A DNA stretch of 64,000 nt from Aralia elata (GCA_034770075.1 CM068380.1:38954695-39018694), one strand, 5' to 3'. Numbered from the stretch's first letter, positions 12,376 through 23,560 are shown. Program-made: numbers and translations. Notes: generated by a model from the letters alone, not told the origin.

Positions 12376-12393
12376 TCCCCGGCAACGGCGCCA
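12376..12393 (-). promoter_or_regulatory. primer-binding site for tRNA-Asp
   Basis: The minus strand reads TGGCGCCGTTGCCGGGGA, 18 bases complementary to the 3' end (including CCA) of plant tRNA-Asp. It lies 12 bp inside the LTR, a spacing common in Athila elements. Confidence 0.9.
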
Positions 12394-12405
12394 AAATTTG
12401 GGAGC

Positions 12406-13724
12406 TGTCATTTTACACTCCAAAATTAATATCTTACCAAGACTCTACTAGCACAAAACTTAGTATAATACCAAGAAAGGATCGATCCCACAGAGAAGTG
12501 AATTAGTCTTTTACTTATTCTAATATTCCTATTATTTCTATTAATGGGGGGTTTTGAGTTTGATTCACTAAGCTAACAAAAGTAATTAAGAATGATCAAT
12601 GAATAAAAAGCTTCAGTTCTTCAGTTCAGTAACCTCAACATAATTATGGAAAAGTCAAGTTTAACAATATTTATCCTTCAATGAGATTAATAACCTTAGA
12701 TAACCGCAATCGCTAATTATCCAAAATTCTCCTTATGTGTAAATCAAATGTGACAATCGCCTCAAGAGATCCTAACTATCATATAACCTAGAACTATCAG
12801 TCTAGATTTAATATAACAGCAGCATGAAGAATAAGAGAATTAGGTTATTCCAAGCAACAACTACACAATCAAGAATTATTTAACTTGCCTTCTAATAATC
12901 TTAACAATATCCAGAAGCTTGTCCACAATCAAATACTATTAATTGCAACCTACGATCAGATATAATATCGTTTACTTAATAATATATCTTAATCTAGTAG
13001 ATAATATTAATCAAATTAATTCAATTGGCCAAATCAAATCAAAAGATTAAATAACATGTAATCAATTAAAAACAGATTATCAGATTAAATCTCATGCAAG
13101 AAGGAATAAATAAATAAAACCTGATTAAACCATTAATTATGAAAAAGGTTCAACATCCCTTAGAACTGAAAGTAAGAGTTTAGCCTGACATGCCTTCAAT
13201 TTTCTCCAATTAGGGTTACAATTGTAGTTGTCAAGATCCCCCCAAATAATAAATTAAAAATATCTATTTATAGTCCTAAGATAATATCCTAAGTCTCTAA
13301 GAATTAAGAATCCAATATGAAATAGAAATCCTCAAAAATTACAAAAAGTCAAAGCTGGTCAAACTTGGTCAACGCCGCCTTTCTCGCCGGGGCGAGGATT
13401 TTACACTGGGTTTCTCGCCGAGGCGAGAAACTCCAGAGAGGTCTGGGCCGGGGCGAACTCTAGATCGGCTGGGGCGAAAACGGGCAGAGCACTTCTCGCC
13501 GGGGTGAGAAATCTTAGTACAAAGTTCTCGCCGAGGCGAGAACCTCAGATTTTCCAACTTTTCAACTTTTTCTCGTTTTAGCTCCGATTTTCCATCTTTC
13601 TCAACTTTTGACTCTGAATTCTCCTAAAATCAATAAACAATCTAATAAGTGCATATACACAATAAAACATGCAATAAACTAAATATAAAAGAATGAAAAA
13701 TAAATGAATATTATGCACTTATCA
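12406..13724 (-). mobile_element. 5' LTR of Athila-like element
   Basis: 1,319 bp between TGTCA (left) and TTATCA (right). The minus-strand promoter has TATAAATAG at 13272-13264. 13380-13550 carries repeated GC-rich palindromes of the CTCGCCGGGGCGAG type. Left of it is the Asp primer site; right of it is the ORF0 start of another element. Confidence 0.85.
13264..13272 (-). promoter_or_regulatory. TATA box of Athila-like LTR
   Basis: TATAAATAG on the minus strand, about 450 bp downstream of the LTR start; TAGTCC precedes it in the same strand reading GGACTATAAATAG. Confidence 0.55.
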
Positions 13725-14037
13725 AGGGTCCTCTTCTGGATCCTCCTCTAGGTCCTCTTCGGGTTCCCTATTACCTGCTGCCTCGGCTACTAGCTCCGGT
13801 GCAACTATTAACTGCTCACTCACCACATGGATATTTCTAACTTCTTCTTCACCTGACATCCTAAAATCAAGATAAATAACTAGATTCGTATTTCAAAATA
13901 ATCATTTTGTTTTAGTAAAAATAATCTAGACTCAACACCTAAAACTATATATGAGTTCATCTCCTTACTATCTACACTTATTTTTCTAAGGTTATAATCT
14001 AGGGTTTTCCCACCTAAGGTTTATAACCTACAGCTCT
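13725..14037 (-). pseudogene. element M: 5' end of a minus-strand Tekay-like element (ORF0 start and leader)
   Basis: On the minus strand an ATG at 13859 opens 45 codons, MSGEEEVRNIHVVSEQLIV..., with acidic runs EPEEDLEEDPEEDP, cut at 13725 by the Athila-like LTR. It resembles the ORF0 starts of elements C, D and E (INHV/EQLV-like block then an acidic tract). The ATG follows TTGATTTTAGG, an acceptor-like sequence also seen in the other copies. Upstream (13860-14037) the leader contains AGAGCTGTAGGTTATAAACC, the end of a Met primer site plus the conserved leader; the first part of the primer site is missing because plus-strand sequence F starts there. Confidence 0.65.
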
Positions 14038-14867
14038 TGTAATAACCCAAGGATTTTGATATATTAAAATAAGAAATTTTATGTATAATTTTTTTTTATT
14101 ATATATTAAAGCAAGTATGGGAATGTGTGGAAGGAAAGGAATGTGAATATGTAATATGTATACATATATATTTATTTCATATATGGTTTCAAGTAAATTT
14201 CTTATTAAAGAACTAGTTGATAATTATAAATTATATTCCGTTAATAAATTAATTTTTATACTAAAGATATATGATTATTTATAATAATATGATTACTATA
14301 TTATTTAAATAATAAATGTAGATTTTAAGAAATGATTATTAATATTATTATTATTACTATGATTATTTATTTATGATATGAATTTGTAAGATTACTCAAT
14401 TTATTTTAAATTGACTAAGTATGGTAAATGTGGTAAAGTGACAGTACGGATCAAAACTCTAATTTTATCTATGATCATGTATTTTAATTTTAAATATAAT
14501 TATTGTTGTAATTATATTTAAAAGGATTCGTGTTTATATAATGGATATATGAATAATAAGAATTTATTTTCTTAAGGAAATTCGAATACTAAATATAAGT
14601 ATTGATTATATTTGAATGTATGTATGTACAATATGTGGTTCAATGAGTATAAAAATTATTTATCAATGATGATAAATATGTTATGACTTATGTGAAAAAT
14701 GTATGTGATTAATTGCTAGTTAAAATAGGGCCCACTAATAGTTATTTAAATTAGTGGACTAACCTAAGAATATTAATATTAAACAATTGATAAGATAGTA
14801 AGTTAATTAAATATTTAATTAAAGTGAATATAGTAAGTGAATAAATTTTGTACATTAATTAATATGG

Positions 14868-15414
14868 GGCAAAACTAATGATTTTTGCACTGTGCTTGGC
14901 TCGTTTTACTTAATACATTACTGAACTTTTAATTTTTTAAATTACACCATTAAACTAATTAATATTTTCAAATTGGGTCATTCCGTTACAAAAATTGGAT
15001 GGACGTTAAATCTGGGAATTAAACTCTCAACATGAAAGTATTTTTCTTTTTTTTTCTCATACTAATCTACCCAAATATCTTGATTTGATGTGTTTCAGGG
15101 AGTTTTCCTAAAGCAGAGCATAGAAAAGTGACTTTCTTGGAGATTAATTCCTAGATTTAAGGGTGAAGTATAGAAAATTGTCTTTCTTGGAGTTTTTCTA
15201 AAGCAGAGTATAGAAAATTGACTATGAAAAAGAGGAAAAAAACTTTCATGTTGAGAGTTTAATTCCTAGATTTAACGTCCATCCAATTTTTGCAACAGAA
15301 TGACCCAATTTAAAAATATTAATTACTTTAATGGTGTAATTTGAGAAAATTAAAAGTTCAGTGGTGTATTAAGTAAAACGTGTCAAGTACAGTAGAAAAA
15401 TCATTAGTTTTGCC
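14868..15414. mobile_element. 547-bp non-autonomous Mutator-like transposon (TIR-MULE)
   Basis: Long terminal inverted repeats of about 190-200 bp begin GGCAAAACTAATGATTTTT and end in the reverse complement. The arms stay alignable from 14868-15060 and 15215-15414. It is flanked by identical 10-bp direct repeats ATTAATATGG at 14858-14867 and 15415-15424. Long TIRs with an 8-10 bp duplication are the signature of Mutator-like elements. The core holds a degenerate direct repeat around CTAAAGCAGAG(C/T)ATAGAAAA. No transposase is encoded. Confidence 0.85.
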
Positions 15415-16329
15415 ATTAATATGGGTATTAATTAATGAGAATTATGTGATATATGAATGAATTATTTTTAATAGTCCAATTAGTAAGGAATACTAATGGA
15501 CTAGCCTAATTAGTTTACTAACCAAGCCCACTCATTTAATTAATCATGGACTTGGATAGTTAATGTATAGACTAATTAAATTAGTCCAAAATTTAATAAA
15601 CTAGTAGCCCAAATATGGAATGATAATATGTGAATACTAGTGGCCCAAAATATTTAAAAGTGATCCCAAAAGGAGTTTAATTAAAGTTCAATTATTAGCC
15701 CAATTGGGGAATACTTCTAATAACTTAATTAATACATTAAAGCAATAAAAGAAAAGCAAACAGTGGACATAAATAAGAGGGGTCAACCGCCCATTGGGGC
15801 CCACTATGGGTGAGGTGTTGATTTCTTGGGAGCTTCCTTGTAAGGATTAAAAATGAAGTACTAATAATCATGACAACACATCACCAACTTGTCATTTTGT
15901 GTAAGAAAAGTATACTTATTAATTATGATGAAATAGATAGTGTAATACCTTGAATATTTATGAGGCTTATAAATACGATCGTATATGGTTAGAGATTAAT
16001 TTAGTGACCTAAAACTAGGTATCGAGAAGTTTAAAATCTTAAACCCCAATGAGATTCAAATTTTCTATCATATGTGCTTAAATAAAGATCCAAATGATAT
16101 TTTGAAACAGGTGTTTTATGATTATATCGTGTAAACGATAAATTTGGTCAAATAAAAAATTTTCGCCAAGTAGTTGTGTTGTGCTTACACGGACAAAATG
16201 ATTTGTCGTGCTTCCGGCGAATTCACCGAGAAGCGTCCTGACAAATTATTTTTAGTAAGCTGCTGTGTCGTGCTTCGAAACGACAAAGTGATTTGTCGTG
16301 CTTACGCTTTGTCGTGCTTACGCCTGGCA

Positions 16330-16460
16330 CACGCTAGGTACTAAAGTGTAATTAATCTAGGTACTAAAGTGTAATTAACCACTTTTTCTTAGCTTAAAGT
16401 GTAATTAACCTAGGTACCAAAGTGTAATAAGTCGGGTGCAAAGTGTAATAAGCTGAGCCC
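16330..16460 (+). repeat. short tandem repeat, AAAGTGTAATTAA type
   Basis: Six degenerate units of the type AGGTACTAAAGTGTAATTAA follow one another just upstream of the solo-LTR TATA box. The last two end in AATAAG(T/C) instead. Confidence 0.7.
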
Positions 16461-16491
16461 CTAACGTGCAATTAGTGAAACTTGGTTTTCC

Positions 16492-16500
16492 TATAAATAG
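16492..16500 (+). promoter_or_regulatory. TATA box in solo LTR S
   Basis: TATAAATAG preceded by TTTTCC and followed by CAAGCTTAG. Confidence 0.55.
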
Positions 16501-16717
16501 CAAGCTTAGTTCTTCATTATTTCCTACCATTTCAAGAGCAGTAGTTCAAGAGCAAAAACACTCTATATTTATATTCTGAAAGATATTGTGAGATAAAAAT
16601 TACTTTCTAAGCATCGAAGCGCTACGCGATTGGAAGTAAAGCTAGCAATTACAAGAGGTATTACTCTAGTGGTTATTATTTTCATTCTTCTTTATATATT
16701 TAGTAAAAATATACTTT

Positions 16718-17156
16718 TATAAGCAGTTATAATGCCCAAATTATTTTAAGTATATAGTACAAAAGTCCTATTTATAAGCAGTTATAATGCCCAAATTATT
16801 TTAAGTATATAGTACAAAAGTCCTATTTACAAGCAGTTATAATGTCCGATTTATTTCTCTTATATATTAGAAAATATACTTTTATAAGCAGTTATTATGC
16901 CCGATTTTTTTCAAATATTTAGTAAAAATATTCAGTTTATAAGCAGTTATAATGCTGAAATTATCTCAAATATAATAGCCGAATATTCATTTTATAAGCA
17001 GTTATAATGCTCAATTTATTTTAAATATAGTTGATGAATATTCATTTTATATGCAGTTATAATGCTGAAATTATTTCATGTATATTAGAAGGAGTCTTAT
17101 TTATAAGCGGTTATAATACCCGGAATAAAATTTAAAATATTTAAATCGTTAAAATG
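16718..17156 (+). repeat. eight-copy 55-bp tandem repeat in solo LTR S
   Basis: Units begin TATAAGCAGTTATAATG at 16718, 16773, 16828, 16883, 16938, 16993, 17048 and 17102, a near-perfect 55-bp period. The first two units are almost identical; later ones are more diverged. The equivalent place in the LTR of element A carries an unrelated AT-rich array. Confidence 0.88.
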
Positions 17157-20100
17157 CTTAATTAGCCTAGTATAATCCAAGGAAAGGAAAAGCTTGGAGG
17201 ATAAAAGTTCTAGAGCTTACACTTCAGGAGATTGAGCGAGGATTGAAACATTAACGTTAACATATTATCCATATTCAGGCAAGTCTCCCAACTTTGTTAT
17301 GTTTACGCAAGTATTATATATCTTGCTATCAATTATTGTGAAGTTATTGCTTCTTGTTCAGCATAACTTAAGAAATGAATCATTATTCATATATTGTTTA
17401 TTCGAGCGTAAATTGTTGTGTCAAACCAAATTGTTTGGTAAGACATCTTATACTGAGTAAATGGAAATGCCTTCATAGGAAGGCCAATAAATGTCGATTA
17501 TATATTGACCACAAATGGTAGGATGATATGCATACTCCTAGGATATTGGTGAGGCTGATCACCTACCAGATATCCAAAACTCAAATGGTTCTAAGTCATT
17601 AAAGACTGATAGAACTAAATGAAACATATGGTTCATGTATAGAACCCTCAGTATACATCATTGACATCTTTCAAATCAAACACATTGTGTTTACATATTC
17701 AAACGAACTTGCTGAGCATTTGTAGCTCATTCTTGCGCATATCTTCTTTGCAGCTTTAAATGATAATCCCAGCACCTCTGGTATAGACAAAGGAAAAGGA
17801 CATGTTTATTAGTTTTATTTCTGTTTTGAATAATCCAAGTCTTCTATAAGTTTTTGTTGTAATAACTTAGTACTAAGAACGATGTAACTGAACCAAATGA
17901 TATAAAATATATTATCATCCTTTATTACATCGAATGCGTTATACTCTGATCTTTACTTTCTTTAGTATAGTTGTACTAAGTTAGTACAATATCTATATGA
18001 ACTATACATCTGAATGAGGGCATTTGAATGATATTGAAAGTCCTATAAGCTTTGAGGTTACACTTAATGAGCGCCAGTACGGTGCCATCTTTATCGAAAT
18101 GCGCCCCTCAGTTCTAGGGAAAATCTTATCATTAATATTGTGAATGTCAGATAGATAGGAACTATTGATATGAAAGAGATATACATCAGATATAAATCTA
18201 TATATCCAAGTGAGGGTATCCAAACACAGTTAAACGTTCTAGCGGGAACTATTTCTGTTATGGGATACTGTGAACCTTGGATAGATAGAAGTTATATATT
18301 ATGGAATATCTAATAGGTGGTTAACTAGTTAAGCTTGAACACCAGATTTGTTACAGAGGTATAAAATTTAAGTTGAAGATGTAGAAGTCGTTTTAACTAT
18401 GTTAGATTAACATTATTGGCAATGTCTAGAAAGTTCTGACGAGAAAAGGGGTTAGGTCATCTAATTGCGCGTCGTTTTAACGGAGAGCCCCCTCTTTCCT
18501 GCGAACTAACTAGTTGCTAATACTGCAAGTCTCAGATAGAGAAATGGAGATTTATTTTTAAGTCTTTTTGGACTTATTTGTAATAGAACAAGTAAACCTG
18601 GGAATGATGTAACAATGAACAAATGATATTTTATAATATTATCACTTTTCCGCATTATACTCTGATTATTAGAAGTTAATATTTTTATTTACGATTCAAA
18701 TCCTTTATTTTGCGTGTTTTTATATAAAATTATCGTGTTCATTACCTTTAAGTTAATGAATGTTTTGAATAAGGATGTACAAGTCAGCACGAAGTCCGAC
18801 CTAGCTAAAAGAAGCAAGTAGGTGGATTTCGGGGGCGTGGCAGATAGATATAATTTATATATCTATAGGTTTTGATAGTAATTAGTTCTTTTGATTAAAC
18901 AAAAGTTAGTCTTGCTCATTTTCTTTTCCTAGCTTGGAGAGAGAGAAAATAAAGAGCAAAAATAAAATCTAAAGAGAGAGAAAGAGGAGAGGGGCGGCAG
19001 CCATGGAGGAGGAAAAGGGAGGGAGTTTTTGGTGTGCTCAAAGCCCATAAACAAACCTTAGAAAGAAGAAGGAAGGAAATCAAGCAAATGTATAACAAAA
19101 TCCTAACTATTTCTTTTTGTTTGATTTGATTTTTGATGATATGAAGTTATGATCTTAAGGTCTAAAACCCTTAAGCTATATATTAGATGATGTTTTGTGC
19201 TTAGTTGTGCTCAACTTGTATATTGATGTACTTGGATGGTTAAGAAAAGAAAAGGAAAACTAGTTCGTTTCAAAACAAAATTAGAAAACCCTAACTTTTT
19301 ATCACTTTGTAAGTTTATAACTTGAGATCTATAAACTCTTTATGTGATCCGTCAAAGGGAGGTGCTAGATATATAAGTTAACTACTAAACTCAAGTGGTA
19401 GTACTCAAAAACAATGCGTCTACAAGTCATAATGTTAGTTTTAGTCAAAACAGTCCGGGTAGTAAACAAAAATGGTATAAAGCTTGCTGACCATCCGATT
19501 CTAGGGGCCATTTCATCCACTTTTTGTACTCTAAAAATTCTAGAAAACTTTGGACTAATAATATGAGAAGTTATGTGAGTCCTGTAAAAATTTTAGAATT
19601 TTTGGTCATGTAGAATGAAAGTGATGGCTATTATAGTGAAGGACTATTGTCAAGCATATACCCGAATAACTCTTTATGGGTAATTCTAAAAATTATAAAA
19701 TTTTTACTGGAAGTATATATATATGTTAGGGTCATACCCTGAAAATTTCAGAATTGTCTGGTAAAGTTTCGAGTTATGATAAATGTAGCAATATTTTGGC
19801 AGTTTGGACTTTTTAAATATAGTAAATGGATTTTACAAATTCCAAGAAAAATATATGTTCATAAGAGATTCATATTCGGTCAAATCCCAGAAAAGAAATA
19901 TTTTTGGAACTGTTTTGGTATTTTTCATGGATGTTTTTGTGTTATGAATAAACAGGAATAATAAGTTATGTGATGTTAAACTTTGTGTAAATGTGATTTT
20001 TTTTTACAAAAGGTCCTTAAAATGATAGAATCAGATTTGTGGAGGGTGTTTTGATCATTTTTGATAATTTATTATATGTATGGCCTTTTATGATTGTTAA

Positions 20101-20269
20101 ATGAATTAATTGGCAAAGTGTAAACAAATATAATAAATTGTTTATCGGTTAACATATTATTAAGATATTAATAATATTAAATGAGCGTTTAAAAGCGGAG
20201 TTAATTTATTGATTGGACATTCAATAAGCTATATTGAATTGAAAATACAGTACGTTTAAGAAGGAATTA

Positions 20270-20510
20270 CAATTTGAATCCAACTTGCTGGATTATGGTA
20301 TTCGGCTTGCTGAATTGTTGAATCCGGTTTGCTGAATTGGTGAATATTGTTTGTTGTATTAGTGAATCCAGGTTGCTAGATTGTAGGATAGTTTGAATCC
20401 AGGTTACTGGATTGGATGTTAGTTAAAATCAAGTTTGCTGGATTGGTATGTTTGAATAATCCAACTTGCTGGATTAGGTATTCAGGCTTAATGGATTATA
20501 AAGAAAACTT
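20270..20510 (+). repeat. degenerate minisatellite of AATCCA-ACTTGCTGGATT type
   Basis: About eight to nine degenerate units of 20-35 bp, each with AATCCA(A/G)NTTGCTGGATT or a variant. Each unit is itself a small inverted repeat (AATCCA...TGGATT). It lies in the 3' part of F, before A. Confidence 0.65.
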
Positions 20511-21230
20511 ATAAAATGAAAGACTTAGTGTTAAGTTATCAGGTTTATGATAAAGTAGTGGTATAGTCATGCTCTTTAATAGTTAATGTATAGTAGCCGG
20601 GCTAAACGATTCCTTCAGGAAGCGAAGGTGTAGACGAACTAACAACCGATCTAACTCACTGTGAAAATAGTGTAGACGAGACGAAAACTAGTTTGTTGGT
20701 TGTTTGCGGGAAACCACTCAGCATACTATATTGAACACTGTTAAAGACTCGATGTATGCTAGCTTTAGAATTATGAATGCGTATGGTGCTAAGGTGTTAG
20801 CTAATATTTTATTATGTGGTTAAATGTTAGATAATTTACTTATAAAAAAGTGATATTATAAGGTGATATATGTAATATTCCGAACTCTAATAAGATTTGT
20901 ATATGTAAATTATATGTTTATTAAATGAAATTTCTTGTTCCGACTTTGTGTTATGTGATAGTATATTTTATTAAAAAATTAGGTCAAATAAATTTTTTTC
21001 TAAAGCTGCTTAGTCGTGCTTGCACGGACAAAATGATTTGTCGTGCTTCCGACAAATTCACCGAGAAGCGTCTCGACAAATTATTTTTGTAAGCTGCTGT
21101 GTCGTGCTTGAAAATGACGAAATGATTTATCGTGCTTCGGTTATATTAACTCATAAAATTCTAAAATAAGTTAACTAGGGTTTAAAATGTTAAACCATAA
21201 TTAAGAAAATTTGTCCGAATTGTTAAACCA

Positions 21231-21894
21231 AAACCCTAATTATTGCACAAGAATTGTAATTAATATAATTAGATTCTAAGTAATAAATAATAACATTAAT
21301 TATGAATCATTTAACCTAGATTAAAACCCTAATTGAAAGATTTAAACCTTAATCTATGAATTAGAAAACCCTAACCCTAATTTGGAAACCCTAACCCTAA
21401 TTAGGAAATACTAACCCTAATTAGTAAACGCTAATTATGAATTTATGAGTTTCTAAATCTTAATAATGAAACTTAAGCTTAATTAAGTTATTACTAACCT
21501 AATTAAGTTACCCTAATCATTAATTATCAAACCCTAATCAAAATTAAGATGAATTAAACCTAGGTTAGTAAACTAACCAATTAGAAAATTTGAAGGAGTG
21601 TGCTAGCATGTGTCCAACACACTTTGACACGCTCCAGCACAAGCATGAGGCCAAGATCAGATTGCAAGCAAAACAAGTAACAATGCCAAGATATTTATGG
21701 AGGCAAAATGTGGAAAAATGACCTAAAAACCCTAATATGCAAGTTCTATAAATAGGCAACCATTCTGATCATGTGAGCCACGAAATTTTGAAGCCTAAAC
21801 ACTTATATTACCAGCCATAATAAGCCTCAATAGCTACAAGAACAGAATCAAAGATCAGAAATCAAAAGAAGCTCAAAAGGTGCAAAAACCCTAA
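21231..21894 (+). promoter_or_regulatory. cluster of seven telo-box motifs (AAACCCTAA)
   Basis: Exact AAACCCTAA at 21231, 21324, 21366, 21386, 21529, 21727 and 21886. They surround the TATA box at 21747. The telo-box is a known plant promoter motif bound by telomere-repeat-binding (TRB) proteins. Whether it acts here is unknown. Confidence 0.7.
21747..21755 (+). promoter_or_regulatory. TATA box in LTR of element A
   Basis: TATAAATAG preceded by AAGTTC and followed by GCAACC. Confidence 0.5.
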
Positions 21895-22739
21895 TTTTAT
21901 ACTAGATCTTTAAAACTTTATTAGATGTTATGTTTAAATGTTTAAAGATATATAATAACATGTTATTTAGTGATATGGGTTGGTTAAACAAGGATCCATA
22001 ACATTTAAATGGTCAAAATTGATGAAAAACATGAACTGACTTTGGCAGCCCAAAATGGTCTGATAGGCTATTTTGTCAGACATTTTGATCGGTTTAAATT
22101 GGTCGTTTGATCTGTTTTAAAGTTGTATATGTAGTATGCCATGTTAACTATAATATCCAATTGGTAGAATAGTAAAAAAATGTCTAGGATGGAAGATATT
22201 AATGGTCAAAACCCGTTGACCGATCGCAGATGCTGAATTCTGGGTAACCCAGAAAATTCTAAGTATTTCTGACAGCCGTCTGACAAGATTTGACCGGCTT
22301 TAATCTTGCTTATATGATGTTTGTAAATGTTATTTCTTGGCTTAAACATGTTCTATGCCATGTATACTACAACCTTGAATCATTAAACCACATAAATAAC
22401 GACCATGCAAGTTATTAACGGTCAAACATGGTTGACCAACCATGACCAAAGAGTTTCTGGGTTACCCAGAAACTCAAGAACAGCATCAACATGCTAGTTT
22501 GACCATGATTTATCTACCATCATATGATATTGTATGAGCTACATTAATACATGTCGTTATACTCTACCATGTACGCTACAACAACAAACAAAAATCAAAC
22601 TCAAATCATTAACCAACTTGAATTAATTGGAGGTCAAAAGTCCCAATTGGACCATGACCGGCTGTTCTTCAATGAAGAACACCTTTAGCGACACTCTCCT
22701 TCCCAAACCCAGAACACTAAGTTTATATGTAGTCCGTCG

Positions 22740-23560
22740 TAAAAAATTATAAATAAATATTAAAAATTCATATTAATTAATAATAAATATTAAAAAATTC
22801 ATTTTTAATTATATTTAATATTTTTATATATTCTGATAAATATTTTTATATAATTATTTAATTTAACTAAATATTAAATTATTTAATAAATATTTTAAAT
22901 AAATAATTTAAAAATGATATTAATGTATTTAAATTATTTTAAATGATAATTAATTCATTTAAAAATATTACTAACTTTCCAAAATTATTTTAAATAATAA
23001 ATAAATTATTAAAAATAAAATACTAAATATTTAATAATATTACAAATGATAATTAAATCATTTAAATATTAAACTAAGTTTTAAAAATTATTATAAATAA
23101 TAATTATATCATTTAAATGATAAAATAAATTCTAAAAATATTATTAATGATAAAATAAATCATTTAAATAATATTCTATCATTAAGAAAATATTATAAAT
23201 GATAAATAAATCATTTAAATAATAATCTATCGTTCTAAAAACATTATAAATGATAAATAAATCATTTAAATAATAATCTATCGTTCTAAAAACATTATAA
23301 ATGATAAATAAATCATTTAAATAATATTTTAGGTATCTAAAAATATTCTAAATGACAAATAAATTATTTAAATAACATATTAATGTTTTAAAAATTATTC
23401 TAAGTGATAATTAAATCATTTAAAAATATTCCTAAGCTTGTAAAATTATTTAAAAATATTTCCAAGCTTATAAAAATTATTTAAAAATAATATTAAGGTT
23501 CTAAAAATGTTATAAATGATAATTAAATGATTTAGACTAATATTTAAGCTTCTAAATGAA
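22740..23560. repeat. AT-rich tandem array in LTR of element A
   Basis: More than ten degenerate units built on ATGATAAATAAATCATTTAA with TCTAAAAA(C/T)ATT spacers. The clearest neighbours (23180-23330) have a period of about 51 bp. The core is an inverted repeat (AAATGAT...ATCATTT). GC content is extremely low. Confidence 0.8.

Larger units (their letters stand above)
4958..13724 (-). mobile_element. Athila-like Ty3/gypsy retrotransposon, minus strand, 3' LTR cut by the gap
   Basis: Reading on the minus strand: 5' LTR 13724-12406, primer site 12393-12376 complementary to plant tRNA-Asp, gag 12278-11040, protease/RT/RNase H/integrase in broken frames to about 6580, 3' non-coding region, polypurine tract 5467-5452, and a 3' LTR from 5451 down to the gap. 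Both LTRs start TGATAAG on the minus strand. The Asp primer and gag motifs fit the Athila branch; the related Tat branch is not fully excluded. No env-like frame is seen. The right flank is AGGGT inside a Tekay ORF0; the left flank is lost in the gap, so no target duplication can be checked. Confidence 0.8.
15941..18842 (+). mobile_element. S: solo LTR, Tekay-like, with target duplication
   Basis: Runs from TGTAATACCTTG to GGGGGCGTGGCA and is flanked by the 5-bp direct repeat GATAG at 15936-15940 and 18843-18847. No primer site, ORF or second LTR follows, so it is a solo LTR, the usual product of recombination between the two LTRs of one element. It is homologous to the LTR of element A over the 16100-16320 block and over 17260-18300, but the middle differs. 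TATA box at 16492-16500. Confidence 0.88.
14038..20870 (+). mobile_element. F: probable plus-strand Tekay-like LTR, split by a MULE and a solo LTR
   Basis: Starts TGTAATAACCCAAGG at 14038, like the other LTR starts here (TGTAATGTCCAG, TGTAACGACCGG, TGTAATATTCCG), and breaks into the primer site of element M. It lacks coding sequence. The general plan resembles the LTR of C: an AG-rich stretch near 18930-19000, then AT-rich sequence with leader-like blocks near 20590-20720. Removing the MULE and solo LTR leaves about 3.4 kb. Its 3' end is not seen because element A begins at 20871. The possible target copy GCTCT (14033-14037) has no partner in the window. The LTR call is an inference from start motif and context. 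Confidence 0.5.

Noticed and set aside
12376..12393. A tRNA-Asp gene
   Set aside because: Only the 18-base 3'-end complement is present, at an LTR edge; it is a primer-binding site.
16718..17156. CRISPR-like repeat-spacer array
   Set aside because: Units are contiguous and diverge along their whole length, there is no constant repeat with unique spacers, and the context is a plant LTR.
21231..21440. Interstitial telomere array
   Set aside because: The CCCTAA pieces are not tandem copies of the plant CCCTAAA unit; they are separate AAACCCTAA motifs in AT-rich LTR sequence.
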